A DNA stretch of 64,000 nucleotides from an uncultured Dehalococcoidia bacterium. Lineage in GTDB: Bacteria; Chloroflexota; Dehalococcoidia; Lucifugimonadales; UBA3495. The stretch is taken from the NCBI GenBank assembly GCA_951812535.1, contig CATOSK010000007.1, positions 124,001 to 188,000 on the forward strand, written 5' to 3'. The notes beneath the pieces were generated by a model. It saw only the letters and a program-made list of their open reading frames with translations. It did no database searches and had not been told where the DNA came from. The translations under genes and the position numbers were made by a program. Positions 1 through 8,329 of the stretch are shown one piece after another. The first letter of the stretch is position 1. Every line of letters begins with the position of its first letter.

Positions 1-585
1 GTCGTAGAACAGGTCGGTGGCTGGCCCCTCCAGGTGCCCCCCCTTCACCACAACGCTGGCAGCGCCCAGGGCCAGGATCTGCCTCGCCGCTTCCTGCATG
101 TTCTCCAGGGATTCAATGCTCCCGCCCACCAGGGCCTCCGCCTCCGGAAGGTTGGGAGTAACCACCGCCGCCAGCGGCAGCAGCAGCGTTCGCACCGCCT
201 CCACCGCATCGTCTTGCAGAAGGGTGTCGCCGCTCTTGGCCACCATCACTGGGTCAACCACCAGCCGGGTCACCCCATGACGCCGCAGCGACTCCGCCAC
301 CACGCCGACGATCGCGCTGCTGGACAGCATCCCCGTCTTCACCGCGTCGGCCCCGATGTCGGTGATGACCGCGTCGATCTGCGCCGCGATGTCGGCGGTG
401 GGAATCTCGTGGACTGCCGTCACCCCCACCGTGTTCTGAGCGGTTATGGCGGTCAGCGCCGACGTCCCGTACACCCCGAGTGCCGAGAATGTCTTCAGGT
501 CGGCCTGTATCCCCGCGCCCCCGCCGGAGTCTGATCCGGCGATGGTCAGCGCGGTCGGGACGGTGCGGGTTCTTGGTGAAGTCAC
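1..585 (-). CDS. thiD: Hydroxymethylpyrimidine/phosphomethylpyrimidine kinase, 3' end cut by window edge
   Basis: Phosphorylates HMP and HMP-P in the pyrimidine branch of thiamine biosynthesis, in the cytoplasm. The 195 visible residues carry the ThiD N-terminal motif ([19 protein letters not shown]), then [18 protein letters not shown] and [10 protein letters not shown], the normal order of this ribokinase-fold family (about 265 residues), so roughly 70 C-terminal residues lie outside the window. The start is a GTG at 585, chosen because AAGGAG sits 7 bases upstream and the family motif begins about 12 residues in. No TPP riboswitch is visible upstream; instead there is a strong hairpin and a short tandem repeat. 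Confidence 0.93.
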   Translation of the reverse strand, partial: MTSPRTRTVPTALTIAGSDSGGGAGIQADLKTFSALGVYGTSALTAITAQNTVGVTAVHEIPTADIAAQIDAVITDIGADAVKTGMLSSSAIVGVVAESLRRHGVTRLVVDPVMVAKSGDTLLQDDAVEAVRTLLLPLAAVVTPNLPEAEALVGGSIESLENMQEAARQILALGAASVVVKGGHLEGPATDLFYD

Positions 586-641
586 GCTGCTTCTCCTTGC
601 CGCCCATCAGCTCGGGCGGCTCTGCGGAATGGGCTGACGTC

Positions 642-670
642 AATGGCCCATCCCTGTGGGACGGGCCATT
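642..670. terminator. Hairpin between the GYD gene and thiD
   Basis: AATGGCCC and GGGCCATT pair (8 bp), followed inward by one mismatch and TCCC/GGGA around a TGT loop. It lies downstream of the minus-strand GYD gene and upstream of thiD. There is no T-tract on either side, so termination is only one possibility; it could be an mRNA structure in the thiD leader. Confidence 0.45.
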
Positions 671-673
671 CTG

Positions 674-736
674 GACCGTAGATCTAAGCCGTAAGTCTCA
701 GACCGTAAGTTTCAGCCGTGAGTTCCAAACCGTATG
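674..736. repeat. 13-14-base tandem repeat, about 4.5 copies
   Basis: Units start at 674, 688, 701, 715 and 729 and share the core CCGTAAGT.TCA (variants CCGTAGATCTAA, CCGTGAGTTCCA). The array lies directly beside the hairpin at 642-670 in the gap between two minus-strand genes. Confidence 0.7.
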
Positions 737-794
737 CCGGCGGCGTCCAACCAGGTTGGGCGGCATCGCCGGCCCCGCCCGGAAAGCGCTCCGG

Positions 795-1184
795 TCAGTT
801 GTCGTCGCCCGGCGGGATCCGCCACTCCTCCGAGGTCGGCTCCCCCGACGGTTCTTCCGAAGCCGGGGGGTCGGCGGCGGCGGCCAGCAGTTCTTCCGTC
901 CCTCCGCCCGGTCCGGCCAGACCTGCAATGGGCATCGCCGGCATTGTCTCGGTGTGAAGCCCTGCCTTAACTCCCAGTTCCAGGGCCAGGCGCCCCACCG
1001 CCTCGTTGTCCTCCGCTTCCACCATCATCACGTAGTCGCACTGCCCCAGTACCGCGTATTGCCCGAGAATCTGCGCCCCGTCGGGTTGAGTCTCCCTGGT
1101 GACCTCGAGCATCATATCTGGGTTGCGCAGCAACATTCGCTGCCCCTCCGGGTTAAGTCTCGCCAACAAGAAGTACAGTGACAT
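795..1184 (-). CDS. GYD-domain protein
   Basis: 129 residues. The first 90 match the GYD domain (a ferredoxin-like alpha/beta family of unknown function): the N-terminal LYFLLARLNPEG, the central AQYAVLGQCDYVMMVEA and the ELGVKAGLHTETMPAMP segment are all in place. The last 40 residues are a low-complexity Pro/Glu/Gly/Ala tail that the family lacks and is probably disordered. It lies upstream of thiD on the same strand, but a hairpin and a tandem repeat separate the two, so co-transcription is uncertain. Confidence 0.85.
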   Translation of the reverse strand: MSLYFLLARLNPEGQRMLLRNPDMMLEVTRETQPDGAQILGQYAVLGQCDYVMMVEAEDNEAVGRLALELGVKAGLHTETMPAMPIAGLAGPGGGTEELLAAAADPPASEEPSGEPTSEEWRIPPGDDN

Positions 1185-1431
1185 TCCGCGCTTCCCCCAT
1201 CATCTGGATCGGTTCTCCGGACGTTTCACGAAAAACTTACAGCGTTCGGAGAATTATAGCACCACCGAATTTATTCCCGCACATGCCGTCCGACCTTAAC
1301 GTATCGGGTTGCCTTCGACGGAATCCGCCGATGCCGGTTGCGCTTCCGCTTTCTCGCTCCCGTCCAAGCCGGTTTTCCTTGACACCGGGAGTATCATTGA
1401 CGGGTATTCCACGCTTGCCGGGAGGACGTCG

Positions 1432-2334
1432 ATGGCTTCGCATTCTTTGGGGTTGACACTGTACGAGGCGGCCCGCCAGAAGGGCGTCCCCTTCACCCTG
1501 GAAAACGAGCCCGCCGACCGGAATGTGACCGTCAACGGAATGAACTTCCACTACTTGGAATGGGGCAGCCCCGGCAACCCCCTCGTCGTCATGCTCCACG
1601 GAGGCAGCCAGCAGGCCCACAGCTGGGACTTCGTCAGCCTCCCCCTCTCCGAGCACTACCACATCATCGCCATGGACCAGCGCGGCCACGGCGACTCCGA
1701 TTGGGCCCCCGACGGTGACTACACCATCGAGGCCCACCAGGGCGACATCGGCGGATTCATATCCGCCCTGGGGCTGGACGGCTTCCACCTCATCGGTCAC
1801 TCCATGGGCGGACGCAACAGCTACGTTTGGGCGTCGAACAACTCCCGCAAGCTCAAGTCCCTCGTCATCGTTGACACCGGCCCCGAGGCCCAGTCCCGCG
1901 GCCGCAACCGCATCCAGAACTTCCGCGAGCTCCCCGACGAGCTCGACACCTTTGAGGAGTTTGCCACCCGCGTACAGGAATACACCGGCCGCACCAGGGA
2001 GCAGACCCTCGGTGCCCTCAAGTACAGCATCCGCCAGCGCGCCGACGGAAAATGGACTTGGAAGTACGACAAGGCCCTCCGCACCCCCGGACGCAACGAG
2101 CGCCAGTGGACCTCCGAGCAGCTCTGGGACGCCGTGGTGAAGATAACCTGTCCCACCCTGGTCATCCGCGGCGGCAACAGCGACATCTTCGCCGATGCAA
2201 CTATGGCAAAGATGAAGGAAGTCATACCCAACTGCTCCACCGTTACCGTCCCCGACGCTGGACACCTGGTTGCCGGAGACAACCCTGCCGACTTCCTCAC
2301 CGCCGTCCGCGAGCACTACGCCCGCGTCGGCTAG
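1432..2334 (+). CDS. Alpha/beta-fold hydrolase
   Basis: 300-residue alpha/beta hydrolase. After an HG-type oxyanion segment (MLHGGSQQAHSW) come MDQRGHGDSD, the nucleophile elbow GHSMGG and the C-terminal DAGHLV histidine, so the Ser-His catalytic pair is present. Substrate cannot be read from sequence; the size and motifs fit haloalkane dehalogenase/epoxide hydrolase/ester hydrolase relatives. An upstream GTG would add about 40 residues unlike the family; I chose the ATG at 1432 because GGGAGG sits 7 bases before it. The next gene starts 35 bases downstream with its own SD, so the two probably form an operon. Confidence 0.9.
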   Translation: MASHSLGLTLYEAARQKGVPFTLENEPADRNVTVNGMNFHYLEWGSPGNPLVVMLHGGSQQAHSWDFVSLPLSEHYHIIAMDQRGHGDSDWAPDGDYTIEAHQGDIGGFISALGLDGFHLIGHSMGGRNSYVWASNNSRKLKSLVIVDTGPEAQSRGRNRIQNFRELPDELDTFEEFATRVQEYTGRTREQTLGALKYSIRQRADGKWTWKYDKALRTPGRNERQWTSEQLWDAVVKITCPTLVIRGGNSDIFADATMAKMKEVIPNCSTVTVPDAGHLVAGDNPADFLTAVREHYARVG

Positions 2335-2369
2335 CCCCATCCCTGCACAACTACTGGAGGATGCCCCCC

Positions 2370-3296
2370 ATGAAAAAGGTAACCAGCGAAATCAGCGGCA
2401 TTGTCTTCAGCCTCCCCTGGGTCGTCGCCAAGGATAAAGGGTTCTTCGTCGACGAGGGCATCGACATGGAGTTCGTCCGCGCCCGCACCAGCGGACCGGT
2501 GACCCACACCGAAAACCCCGAGGAGGTCAACCCCATCCTCGGCCACACCGCCTTCGAGGAGTCCCAGGTATCCATCTACCGCGCTTGAGAGGAAGGTCAG
2601 GTCCGTCGGGCCTATGAAAGCAAGCAGGGCGCCAGGATCATCGCTCTCCGTTCCGCCGTCGCCACCCAGGGAATCATGGTTCGTGGCGACTCCAACCACT
2701 ACTATCCCGGCACCCTGGGCAACCAGCCGGTAGCCGTGCAGTTCCACGCCGGCTCTCACTACGTCGCCATCCGCCTTCTCTCCGGCTACATCCCCGAGGA
2801 AAAGCTCAAGCTCGTCCACTACGGCTCGCCCCAGCACCGCTTCGAGGCGCTGATGAACGGGGAGGTCGCCGCCGCCGCCCTCATGGAGCCCTGGATCACC
2901 CTGGCCGAGAAGGTTGGCTGCCGCGCCGTCTGCGAGGGACACTACCTCGGCGCCGAGAACGCCAGCGATAACATGGACGAGGACACCTTCGCCGCCATCA
3001 ACCGGGCCGTCGTCCGCGCCGTCGACCTCATCAACACCGACAAGCGCAGCTTCCTCCACTACCTGATCAACGATCCCCGCTTCGCCGAGACCGCGGCCAG
3101 GTACGGCGGCATCACGCCCGACGACTTCCACCTGCCCCGCATCCGCTACTCCTACAACACCCCCTACACCGACGAAATCGTCGAGGACACCTACCACTGG
3201 ATGGTCAAGTGGGGCCTCCTGGACGGAGCGGCCTGCAGTACCGATCTGGTTGACAACCGCATCGCCAAACCCGTCCCCGCTCCCGCCGACGACTGA
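2370..3296 (+). CDS. NMT1/THI5-like substrate-binding-fold protein with one in-frame TGA (candidate selenoprotein)
   Basis: A single frame of 309 codons interrupted once, by TGA at 2586-2588 (codon 73). Both sides are clearly one protein of the periplasmic-binding-protein type II (NMT1/THI5/SsuA-like) family: SLPWVVAKDKGFFVDEGIDM before, then IIALRSAVATQGIM, VAVQFHAGSHYVAI, ALMEPWITLAEKVG and PDDFHLPRIRY after. There is no signal peptide, so it is probably cytosolic, unlike transporter-bound relatives. Start ATG 2370 has GGAGG 9 bases upstream. The residue at the TGA falls in YRA-x-EEGQVRRAY; from memory Cys is common there in relatives. A 6-bp hairpin follows 10 bases after the TGA. Alternatives: recent pseudogene, TGG-to-TGA mutation or sequencing error. 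If TGA stops translation, a 72-residue fragment results. Confidence 0.75.
2599..2613 (+). promoter_or_regulatory. SECIS-like hairpin after the in-frame TGA
   Basis: AGGTCC pairs with GGGCCT (6 bp, one G-U) around the 3-base loop GTC. The loop begins 17 bases after the TGA and has G in first position. Known bacterial SECIS elements have a small apical loop with G among the first two bases and lie about 16-37 bases after the UGA. The match is by eye only, and a short stem like this can arise by chance. Confidence 0.45.
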
Positions 3297-3330
3297 CGGC
3301 TCCCACCGGAACCTCCGCGATTGACTCACC

Positions 3331-3352
3331 GGCCAGGACGAACATCCTGGCC
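3331..3352 (+). terminator. Hairpin between two plus-strand genes
   Basis: GGCCAGGA and TCCTGGCC form a perfect 8-bp stem with a 6-base loop, 35 bases after the stop of the THI5-like gene. No T-tract follows, so intrinsic termination is unproven. Confidence 0.4.
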
Positions 3353-3362
3353 GATCTACGGT

Positions 3363-3368
3363 TATAAT
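3363..3368 (+). promoter_or_regulatory. -10 box of the Uma2 gene
   Basis: A perfect TATAAT about 60 bases before the start codon. No good TTGACA-like -35 stands at 16-18 bases (the sequence there is GAACAT), so it is a partial promoter call. Confidence 0.35.
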
Positions 3369-3426
3369 TCGACCCACTTTAGCCCTCGCCCCAGCGGTGC
3401 CAATCCTCTAACCGTTGAGGTCTGCC

Positions 3427-4116
3427 ATGACCACACCCAGAACGCCCAAATCCCCGGTACCCTTCCGGCTGCCGGACCCGCCCGAGCGTGAGCCAGACGA
3501 AGTGACCGCCTACGACTACGTGTACAAGCTCGGCAACGCCCGTTATCTGGCCCTGCACTTCGGCAACCCCGGTACCACCATGGTGGAAGCCGACCACTGG
3601 ATTGTAGCCAGCCCGGCCGAATACAGGACACGGGCCCGCCGTCCCGACCTGCTCATCGCCTTCGGCGTCAACCCGTCCTCCTACGAGGCCAACAACGGCT
3701 ACATCATCTCCGAGCAGGGCAAACCCCCGGATTTCGTCCTGGAGGTAGCCTCGGTCTCCACCGCGGCGATTGATACCGGCGCGAAACGGGAAGACTACGC
3801 TGCCCTGGGGATCCCGGAATACTGGCGCTTTGACCACACCGGCGAATACCACGGTGCCCGGCTGGCCGGTGACCGCCTCGTCAACGGCCGCTACGAACCC
3901 CTGCCCATAGAAGAGCTGCCCGACGGCAGCCTACACGGATACAGCCAGGTCCTTAACCTGCACCTCCGCTGGGAGCAGGGCCAACTGGGATGGTATGACC
4001 CGGATACCGGCCGCCACATCACCACCCTGGAAGACGAGCGTTTAGCCCGCATCCAGGCCGAGGCCCGCGTCCATCATCTGGAAGACCAGCTTCGCCAGCT
4101 TCGCAGCGACGCTTGA
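3427..4116 (+). CDS. Uma2-family (DUF820) putative restriction endonuclease
   Basis: 229 residues with the PD-(D/E)xK nuclease-fold core: RRPDLLIAFGV, then PDFVLEVASVST, then a Lys-containing helix KREDYAALGIPEYW, the signature order of Uma2/DUF820 proteins. The last 40 residues form a charged helix (LEDERLARIQAEARVHHLEDQLRQL) likely to be a coiled coil. Such genes are abundant in Cyanobacteria and Chloroflexota and their role is unknown. The ATG at 3427 has GAGG a few bases upstream. It is unrelated in close sequence to the two tandem Uma2 genes near 58-59 kb. Confidence 0.88.
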   Translation: MTTPRTPKSPVPFRLPDPPEREPDEVTAYDYVYKLGNARYLALHFGNPGTTMVEADHWIVASPAEYRTRARRPDLLIAFGVNPSSYEANNGYIISEQGKPPDFVLEVASVSTAAIDTGAKREDYAALGIPEYWRFDHTGEYHGARLAGDRLVNGRYEPLPIEELPDGSLHGYSQVLNLHLRWEQGQLGWYDPDTGRHITTLEDERLARIQAEARVHHLEDQLRQLRSDA

Positions 4117-4180
4117 CCCCTCGGTTTTGCGTTAACTCATTCCGCGTCGGCCACTTGTCAGGACGCCCCATTCCCCCAAG

Positions 4181-4208
4181 TTGACCCCCCAAAACCCTGT
4201 GCTATAAT
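4181..4208 (+). promoter_or_regulatory. Sigma-70-type promoter of the enoyl-CoA hydratase/prs pair
   Basis: TTGACC (4181-4186), 16-base spacer, perfect TATAAT (4203-4208). Predicted transcription start near 4215, about 75 bases before the ATG at 4292. Confidence 0.7.
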
Positions 4209-4291
4209 CCCCGTTGCTCCGGAGCCGCCCTGACGCTTTGGACAACTTGCCTGGACCGGCGGTGAAGGCAGCGGACCCTTGGAGGGAATGC

Positions 4292-5110
4292 ATGCCCGAT
4301 TTCCAGTTCGTCACCCTGGATAAAGACCCGGTCGAACACATCGCCACCCTCACCCTCAACCGTCCCGAACGCCGCAACGCCCTCAACGACGTCATGCAGG
4401 ACGAGATCGGCGATGCTATCGAGGACGTCGAAAACGACGACGACATCCGCGTCCTCATCGTAACCGGCGCCGGCCGCGTCTTCTGCGCCGGGGGCGACCT
4501 GGAACAGCTCCGGGGAGGCAGCGAGCCCGGCACCTGGGTCACCGACAACGTCGACGACATCCGCCGCGCCTTCAAGCGCACCCAGCGCTTCATGCTCGCC
4601 CTACAGCGCATGGAAAAACCCGTCATCGCCATGATTAACGGCGCCGCCGTCGGGGCCGGCTTCGACCTCGCCGCCGGTTGCGACATCCGCATCGGCACCT
4701 CCCGCGCCCGCTTCATGGTCGCCTACGTCCGCATCGGCCTCTTCCCCGGCTTCGGCGGCACCTGGCTCTATCCCCGCATGCTCGGCAGCATAGGGAAAGC
4801 CGCCGAGTTGCTCTTCACCGGCGACTTCCTCGAGGCTGACGACGCCCATCGCCTCGGCTTCCTCAACCAGCTGGTCTCCGAGGAAGAGCTCGAGTCCACC
4901 ACCTTGGAGATGGCCCGCAAGATTGCCTCCGGCCCGCCCATCGCCATCCGCCTCTCCAAGCTCATGCTCTACAAGGGACTGGAATTCGACCTGGAGACAG
5001 CCATGAAGATGGCCGCCGCCGCGGAGACCATCACCCTCACCTCCCGGGACCATGCCGAGGGCACCTCCGCCTTCCGCGAGTCCCGCCAACCCAACTACGA
5101 AGGTGCGTAA
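4292..5110 (+). CDS. Enoyl-CoA hydratase/isomerase family protein
   Basis: 272-residue crotonase-fold enzyme acting on acyl-CoA thioesters, most simply the hydration step of beta-oxidation. Oxyanion-hole loops are visible: GAGRVFCAGGDL and INGAAVGAGFDLAAGCDIRI, followed by the GLFPGFGGTW loop where a catalytic Glu is often found; here the Glu is not obvious, so the exact reaction is open. Start ATG 4292 has GGAGG 6 bases upstream. The stop TAA (5108-5110) shares its last base with the ATG of prs, so the two are translationally coupled although their functions are not obviously linked. Confidence 0.92.
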   Translation: MPDFQFVTLDKDPVEHIATLTLNRPERRNALNDVMQDEIGDAIEDVENDDDIRVLIVTGAGRVFCAGGDLEQLRGGSEPGTWVTDNVDDIRRAFKRTQRFMLALQRMEKPVIAMINGAAVGAGFDLAAGCDIRIGTSRARFMVAYVRIGLFPGFGGTWLYPRMLGSIGKAAELLFTGDFLEADDAHRLGFLNQLVSEEELESTTLEMARKIASGPPIAIRLSKLMLYKGLEFDLETAMKMAAAAETITLTSRDHAEGTSAFRESRQPNYEGA

Positions 5111-6063
5111 TGGACCTCGTCCTGGATGAACTGAAGGTCTTTTCCGGTAACGGCCACCCGGAACTCACCCAGGCCGTCTGCGACTATCTCGACATCCCCG
5201 TCGGGCAGTCCGAGGCCTTCAAGTTCGCCAACGACAACACCTTCGTCCGCATCCTCGAGAACATCCGCCAGCGCGACGTCTTCCTCATCCAGCCCACCTG
5301 CGCCCCCACCAACGACAACCTCATGGAGTTGTTGATAATGATCGACGCCTGCAAGCGGGCGTCCGCCGGGCGCATCACCGCCGTCATCCCCTACTACGGC
5401 TACGGTCGCACCGACAAGAAGGACCAGCCTCGCGTCCCCATCACCGGACGCCTCGTCGCCGACCTGATAACCGCCGCCGGCGCCGACCGGGTCCTCACCA
5501 TCGACCTCCACGCCGGCCAGATCCAGGGCTTCTTCAACATCCCGGTCGATGAGCTCACCGCCATGCCCATCCTCACCAACTACATCAAGACCAAGGAGAT
5601 CTCCGACCTCGTCGTGGTGGCGGTGGACATCGGCATCAGCAAGCGCGCCCGCGACGTGGCGGAACGCCTCAACGCTCCCCTGGCCATCATCGAGAAACGC
5701 CGCCTCGGCAACAACGACCGTTCCGAGACTCTCAACGTCATCGGGGACGTCGAGGGCAAGGCCGCCCTCACCTTCGACGACGAGATCCTCACCGGCGGCA
5801 CCGTCATCCACGCCGCCGACGCCCTCATCGATGCCGGCGTTACCGAAGTCTACTGCTGCGCCACCCACCCCGTCTTCTCCGTGGAGGCTCCCGCCCGCCT
5901 CGCCAAGAGCAAGTTCCAGGAAGTGGTCGTCGCCGACACCGTTCCCGTCCCTTCCAACAAGCGCAATGGGAAGATAACCGTCCTCTCCGTCGCCTCCCTC
6001 CTCGGAGAGGCCATCTACCGCATCCACAAGGGCAACTCCGTCGGCGAACTCTTCAACATCTGA
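5110..6063 (+). CDS. prs: Ribose-phosphate pyrophosphokinase
   Basis: Makes PRPP from ribose 5-phosphate and ATP for purine, pyrimidine, His, Trp and NAD synthesis. The 317 residues span a full-length PRPP synthetase (about 310-320): N-terminal FSGNGHPELTQAVCDYLDIPVG, the flexible-loop region PYYGYGRTDKKDQPR, divalent-cation motif TIDLHAGQIQGFF and the PRPP-binding loop FDDEILTGGT. The ATP-contact segment reads YGYGRTDKK rather than the usual YGYARQDRK, and the PRPP loop has EILTGGT in place of IIDTGGT, modest variations that keep the acidic pair. The start overlaps the preceding gene's stop (TAATG). Confidence 0.96.
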   Translation: MDLVLDELKVFSGNGHPELTQAVCDYLDIPVGQSEAFKFANDNTFVRILENIRQRDVFLIQPTCAPTNDNLMELLIMIDACKRASAGRITAVIPYYGYGRTDKKDQPRVPITGRLVADLITAAGADRVLTIDLHAGQIQGFFNIPVDELTAMPILTNYIKTKEISDLVVVAVDIGISKRARDVAERLNAPLAIIEKRRLGNNDRSETLNVIGDVEGKAALTFDDEILTGGTVIHAADALIDAGVTEVYCCATHPVFSVEAPARLAKSKFQEVVVADTVPVPSNKRNGKITVLSVASLLGEAIYRIHKGNSVGELFNI

Positions 6064-6171
6064 CCCGCTGACTCAAGCCTTGGTTGCCCGGACCCGTCCG
6101 CCGTCTGCCCCCAAGGCTCCATCACTCCCGCAATCACCTTTCTCGCGATTCTCGCAACCACCTCTCCCGTA

Positions 6172-6202
6172 ATTCCCGCGCAGGCGGGAACCCAGACCCC
6201 CG
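6172..6202. repeat. REP1 palindromic repeat, copy 1
   Basis: TTCCCGCG-CA-GGCGGGAA palindrome followed by CCCAGACCCCCGT. The same unit recurs at 15242, 15351 and 21826 with partial copies at 14430 and 61966. It lies between prs and the next gene. Confidence 0.75.
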
Positions 6203-6275
6203 TTTCGCCCACTGGCAAACAATTCCACCGCACTTCCTGAAACTCCTCCAAACCTCGCCGCCGGAGCTAATCCAG

Positions 6276-7133
6276 ATGCCCTCCTACCAGCAGCGCCTCG
6301 ACGCATTACAATCGGTGTCCCGCCAGTTCACCCAATACCTCCATTCCCTCCCGGCTGGCTCCTTTGATCGCCCCAGCGCCTGCGACCGCTGGCAGGTGGG
6401 CGACGTGATCGGACACCTCATCCGCGGCAGCGACTTCTACCACTCCACCGTCTCTCGAGGTCTGGCTGGAGGGGTTTCCTCCCCTCCCGGACGCGCCCCA
6501 GCTGGATCCGAGTCCGGGGCCTCTGCCGCCGACGGCATTGCCGATGCCTCCATCGCCAAACGGCGGGAGTTGGGTGACGATGCATTGCTCCCCGCCTTCA
6601 CCGAGTCCAATGACCGCCTTATCGGACTGCTCTCCACCCTCGACCCGAAACAGCGCGTCCTGCCCTGCTACCACGGTGCCGGACTCGTCCCTGCGGAAAG
6701 CTTCATCGAGCTGCGCGTCAACGAACTGACCGTCCACTACTGGGACATCCGCTCTCGCTTCGACGCTGAATTCCTGCCGGTGATCGAAGGGCTGGACGCC
6801 GCCCTGAGCATGGTCCGGCGGTCCCTTGGCGCAGGAGCCCTTCGCTGGGGATTCTGGCCCGGCTGTCCCCTGGAAACCCCGGTCCGCTTCCGCTTTCAGG
6901 TGGAACACCCCATTCCTGCCGAGGCCGACATCCTTGTCAGGGGCGATGGAGCGGACTTAGCCGACTCTGGACCAGAATCCGCAGATGTAACCTTCCGCTG
7001 TGAGACCGGCATATTCGTCCTCCTCATGTTCGGCCGCCTCACCGTCCAGGACGCTCGTGACGCGGGGACGCTCCAGGTGGAAGGAGACCCCGACCTCGCC
7101 GCCCGCTTCAGCCAGTGGTTCCGCGGAATCTGA
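6276..7133 (+). CDS. DinB/maleylpyruvate-isomerase-fold protein
   Basis: 285 residues with the N-terminal four-helix DinB_2/MDMPI arrangement: CDRWQVGDVIGHLIRGSDFYH, then LRVNELTVHYWDIR; the two His positions are those that bind metal in mycothiol-dependent maleylpyruvate isomerase relatives. The C-terminal 100 residues resemble an SCP2-like lobe and end in GDPDLAARFSQWFRGI, a common MDMPI ending. The thiol cofactor and substrate are unknown. Start ATG 6276 has GGAG 9 bases upstream. Confidence 0.8.
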   Translation: MPSYQQRLDALQSVSRQFTQYLHSLPAGSFDRPSACDRWQVGDVIGHLIRGSDFYHSTVSRGLAGGVSSPPGRAPAGSESGASAADGIADASIAKRRELGDDALLPAFTESNDRLIGLLSTLDPKQRVLPCYHGAGLVPAESFIELRVNELTVHYWDIRSRFDAEFLPVIEGLDAALSMVRRSLGAGALRWGFWPGCPLETPVRFRFQVEHPIPAEADILVRGDGADLADSGPESADVTFRCETGIFVLLMFGRLTVQDARDAGTLQVEGDPDLAARFSQWFRGI

Positions 7134-7220
7134 CACACTCCAGGAACTCCAAAACTCCGGCGACATATCTTCTCCGCCAACCCACTGTGAGACCATCAAG
7201 GCATCTCCAACCCCCATATC

Positions 7221-7258
7221 CAGGGGGTTTGGGGGATTCATCCCCCAACGGACCCCGG
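7221..7258. repeat. REP2 repeat, copy 1
   Basis: GGGGGTTTGGGGGATTCATC-CCCCAACG type unit with a palindromic core (GGGGGAT-TC-ATCCCCC). Other copies: 8295 (degenerate), 14592, 20388, 21922. Confidence 0.75.
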
Positions 7259-7347
7259 AAGCAAACGATACCTTCCATTGCCAGCGGAAACATTTTGCTA
7301 TTCAATACTGCAATGAAATCCGGCGCCTGCCCCCAGGAGGAACACCC

Positions 7348-8265
7348 ATGAAAGTCCTGTACGAAAAGCGGAAACAAGTCGCCCACGTCACCATCAACAA
7401 CGCGGAAAAGGCCAACATCCTCGACAAAGAAACCTCCCACGGCTTGGCAGACGCCTGGAGTGAAGCCTGGGACGATACCGATGTCCGCGCCATCATTCTC
7501 ACCGGCGCCGGCGACCGCCACTTCTGCGCCGGCCACAACCTGGACACTCCTCCCGGGATTACCCCCGAGGAAAAGGAGCGGGTCCGCACCGAGAACATCT
7601 TCTGGCCCCCTTCCGGCACCGTCAACGGCTCCAAGTTCGGCGTCGACGGCAGCCTCGGCGACCACTACCCCCAGATCTGGAAACCCGTCATCGCCGCCAT
7701 CAACGGCTGGGCCGCTGGAGCCGGGTTCTACGTGATGCTCACCTCCACCGACATCCGCATCGCCAGCGAGGAACACGCCCGCTTCAAGTTCGCCCTCCTC
7801 AGCCAGGGGTGGGTCGGTCACGGTCCCGGCACCACCTACCTCACCCGCCAGGTCTCCTACGCCGACGCCATGCGCATCCTCCTCACCGACCGTCCCTTCG
7901 ACGCCAACGAAGCCCTCCGAATCAACCTCATCAACGAAGTCGTCCCCCACGCCCGCCTCATGGAGCGCGCCGAGGAAGTCGCCGCCGATGTCGTGAAGAT
8001 GCCCCCTCTCGCCGTCCGCATGATGAAGGAGTTCGTCGTCCGGTTCCAGGACGTGCCCGTGCACGAAGCCTGGCGGGTCCAGACCCTGATGAACACCCTG
8101 CTCACCCAGATGACCACCGACGGCGACGAGGGACGCCGGGCCTTCCTGGAAAAACGGGAGCCCGACTTCACCGGCGGCATACGTCAGAAGGGCGAAGGCT
8201 ACCCCGGCCTGGACGAAGACGAACGTGCCCGCCTCGAAGCCGTCCGACGCGAACTCCTGGGATAG
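7348..8265 (+). CDS. Enoyl-CoA hydratase/isomerase family protein (second)
   Basis: 305-residue crotonase-fold protein, a distant paralogue of the one at 4.3 kb. Oxyanion-hole motifs GAGDRHFCAGHNLD and INGWAAGAGFYVMLTSTDIRI are present. Relative to a standard 260-residue hydratase it has an extra loop (GTVNGSKFGVDGSLGDHYPQIW) before the second motif and a longer C-terminus (TTDGDEGRRAFLEKREPDFTGG), the latter common in the family. Start ATG 7348 follows AGGAGG by 7 bases. The substrate cannot be told. Confidence 0.9.
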   Translation: MKVLYEKRKQVAHVTINNAEKANILDKETSHGLADAWSEAWDDTDVRAIILTGAGDRHFCAGHNLDTPPGITPEEKERVRTENIFWPPSGTVNGSKFGVDGSLGDHYPQIWKPVIAAINGWAAGAGFYVMLTSTDIRIASEEHARFKFALLSQGWVGHGPGTTYLTRQVSYADAMRILLTDRPFDANEALRINLINEVVPHARLMERAEEVAADVVKMPPLAVRMMKEFVVRFQDVPVHEAWRVQTLMNTLLTQMTTDGDEGRRAFLEKREPDFTGGIRQKGEGYPGLDEDERARLEAVRRELLG

Positions 8266-8294
8266 CTATTGCCAGGGATGCCATCCTTCTATGT

Positions 8295-8325
8295 AGGGGG
8301 TTTGGGGCCCAGCCTCCCAGCGCCC
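8295..8325. repeat. REP2 repeat, degenerate copy 2, next to the IS insertion
   Basis: Begins with the usual AGGGGGTTTGGGG but continues CCCAGCCTCCCAGCG instead of the palindrome. The IS701-type element sits directly after it. Confidence 0.5.
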
Positions 8326-8329
8326 TTAG

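Noticed and set aside
586-794. TPP riboswitch upstream of thiD
   Set aside because: The leader has a hairpin and tandem repeats only; none of the TPP core sequences is there.
2370-3296. Genetic code with UGA as Trp
   Set aside because: Many intact genes here end in TGA (for example prs, the Uma2 gene at 3427, aztB-like permease), so TGA is a normal stop.
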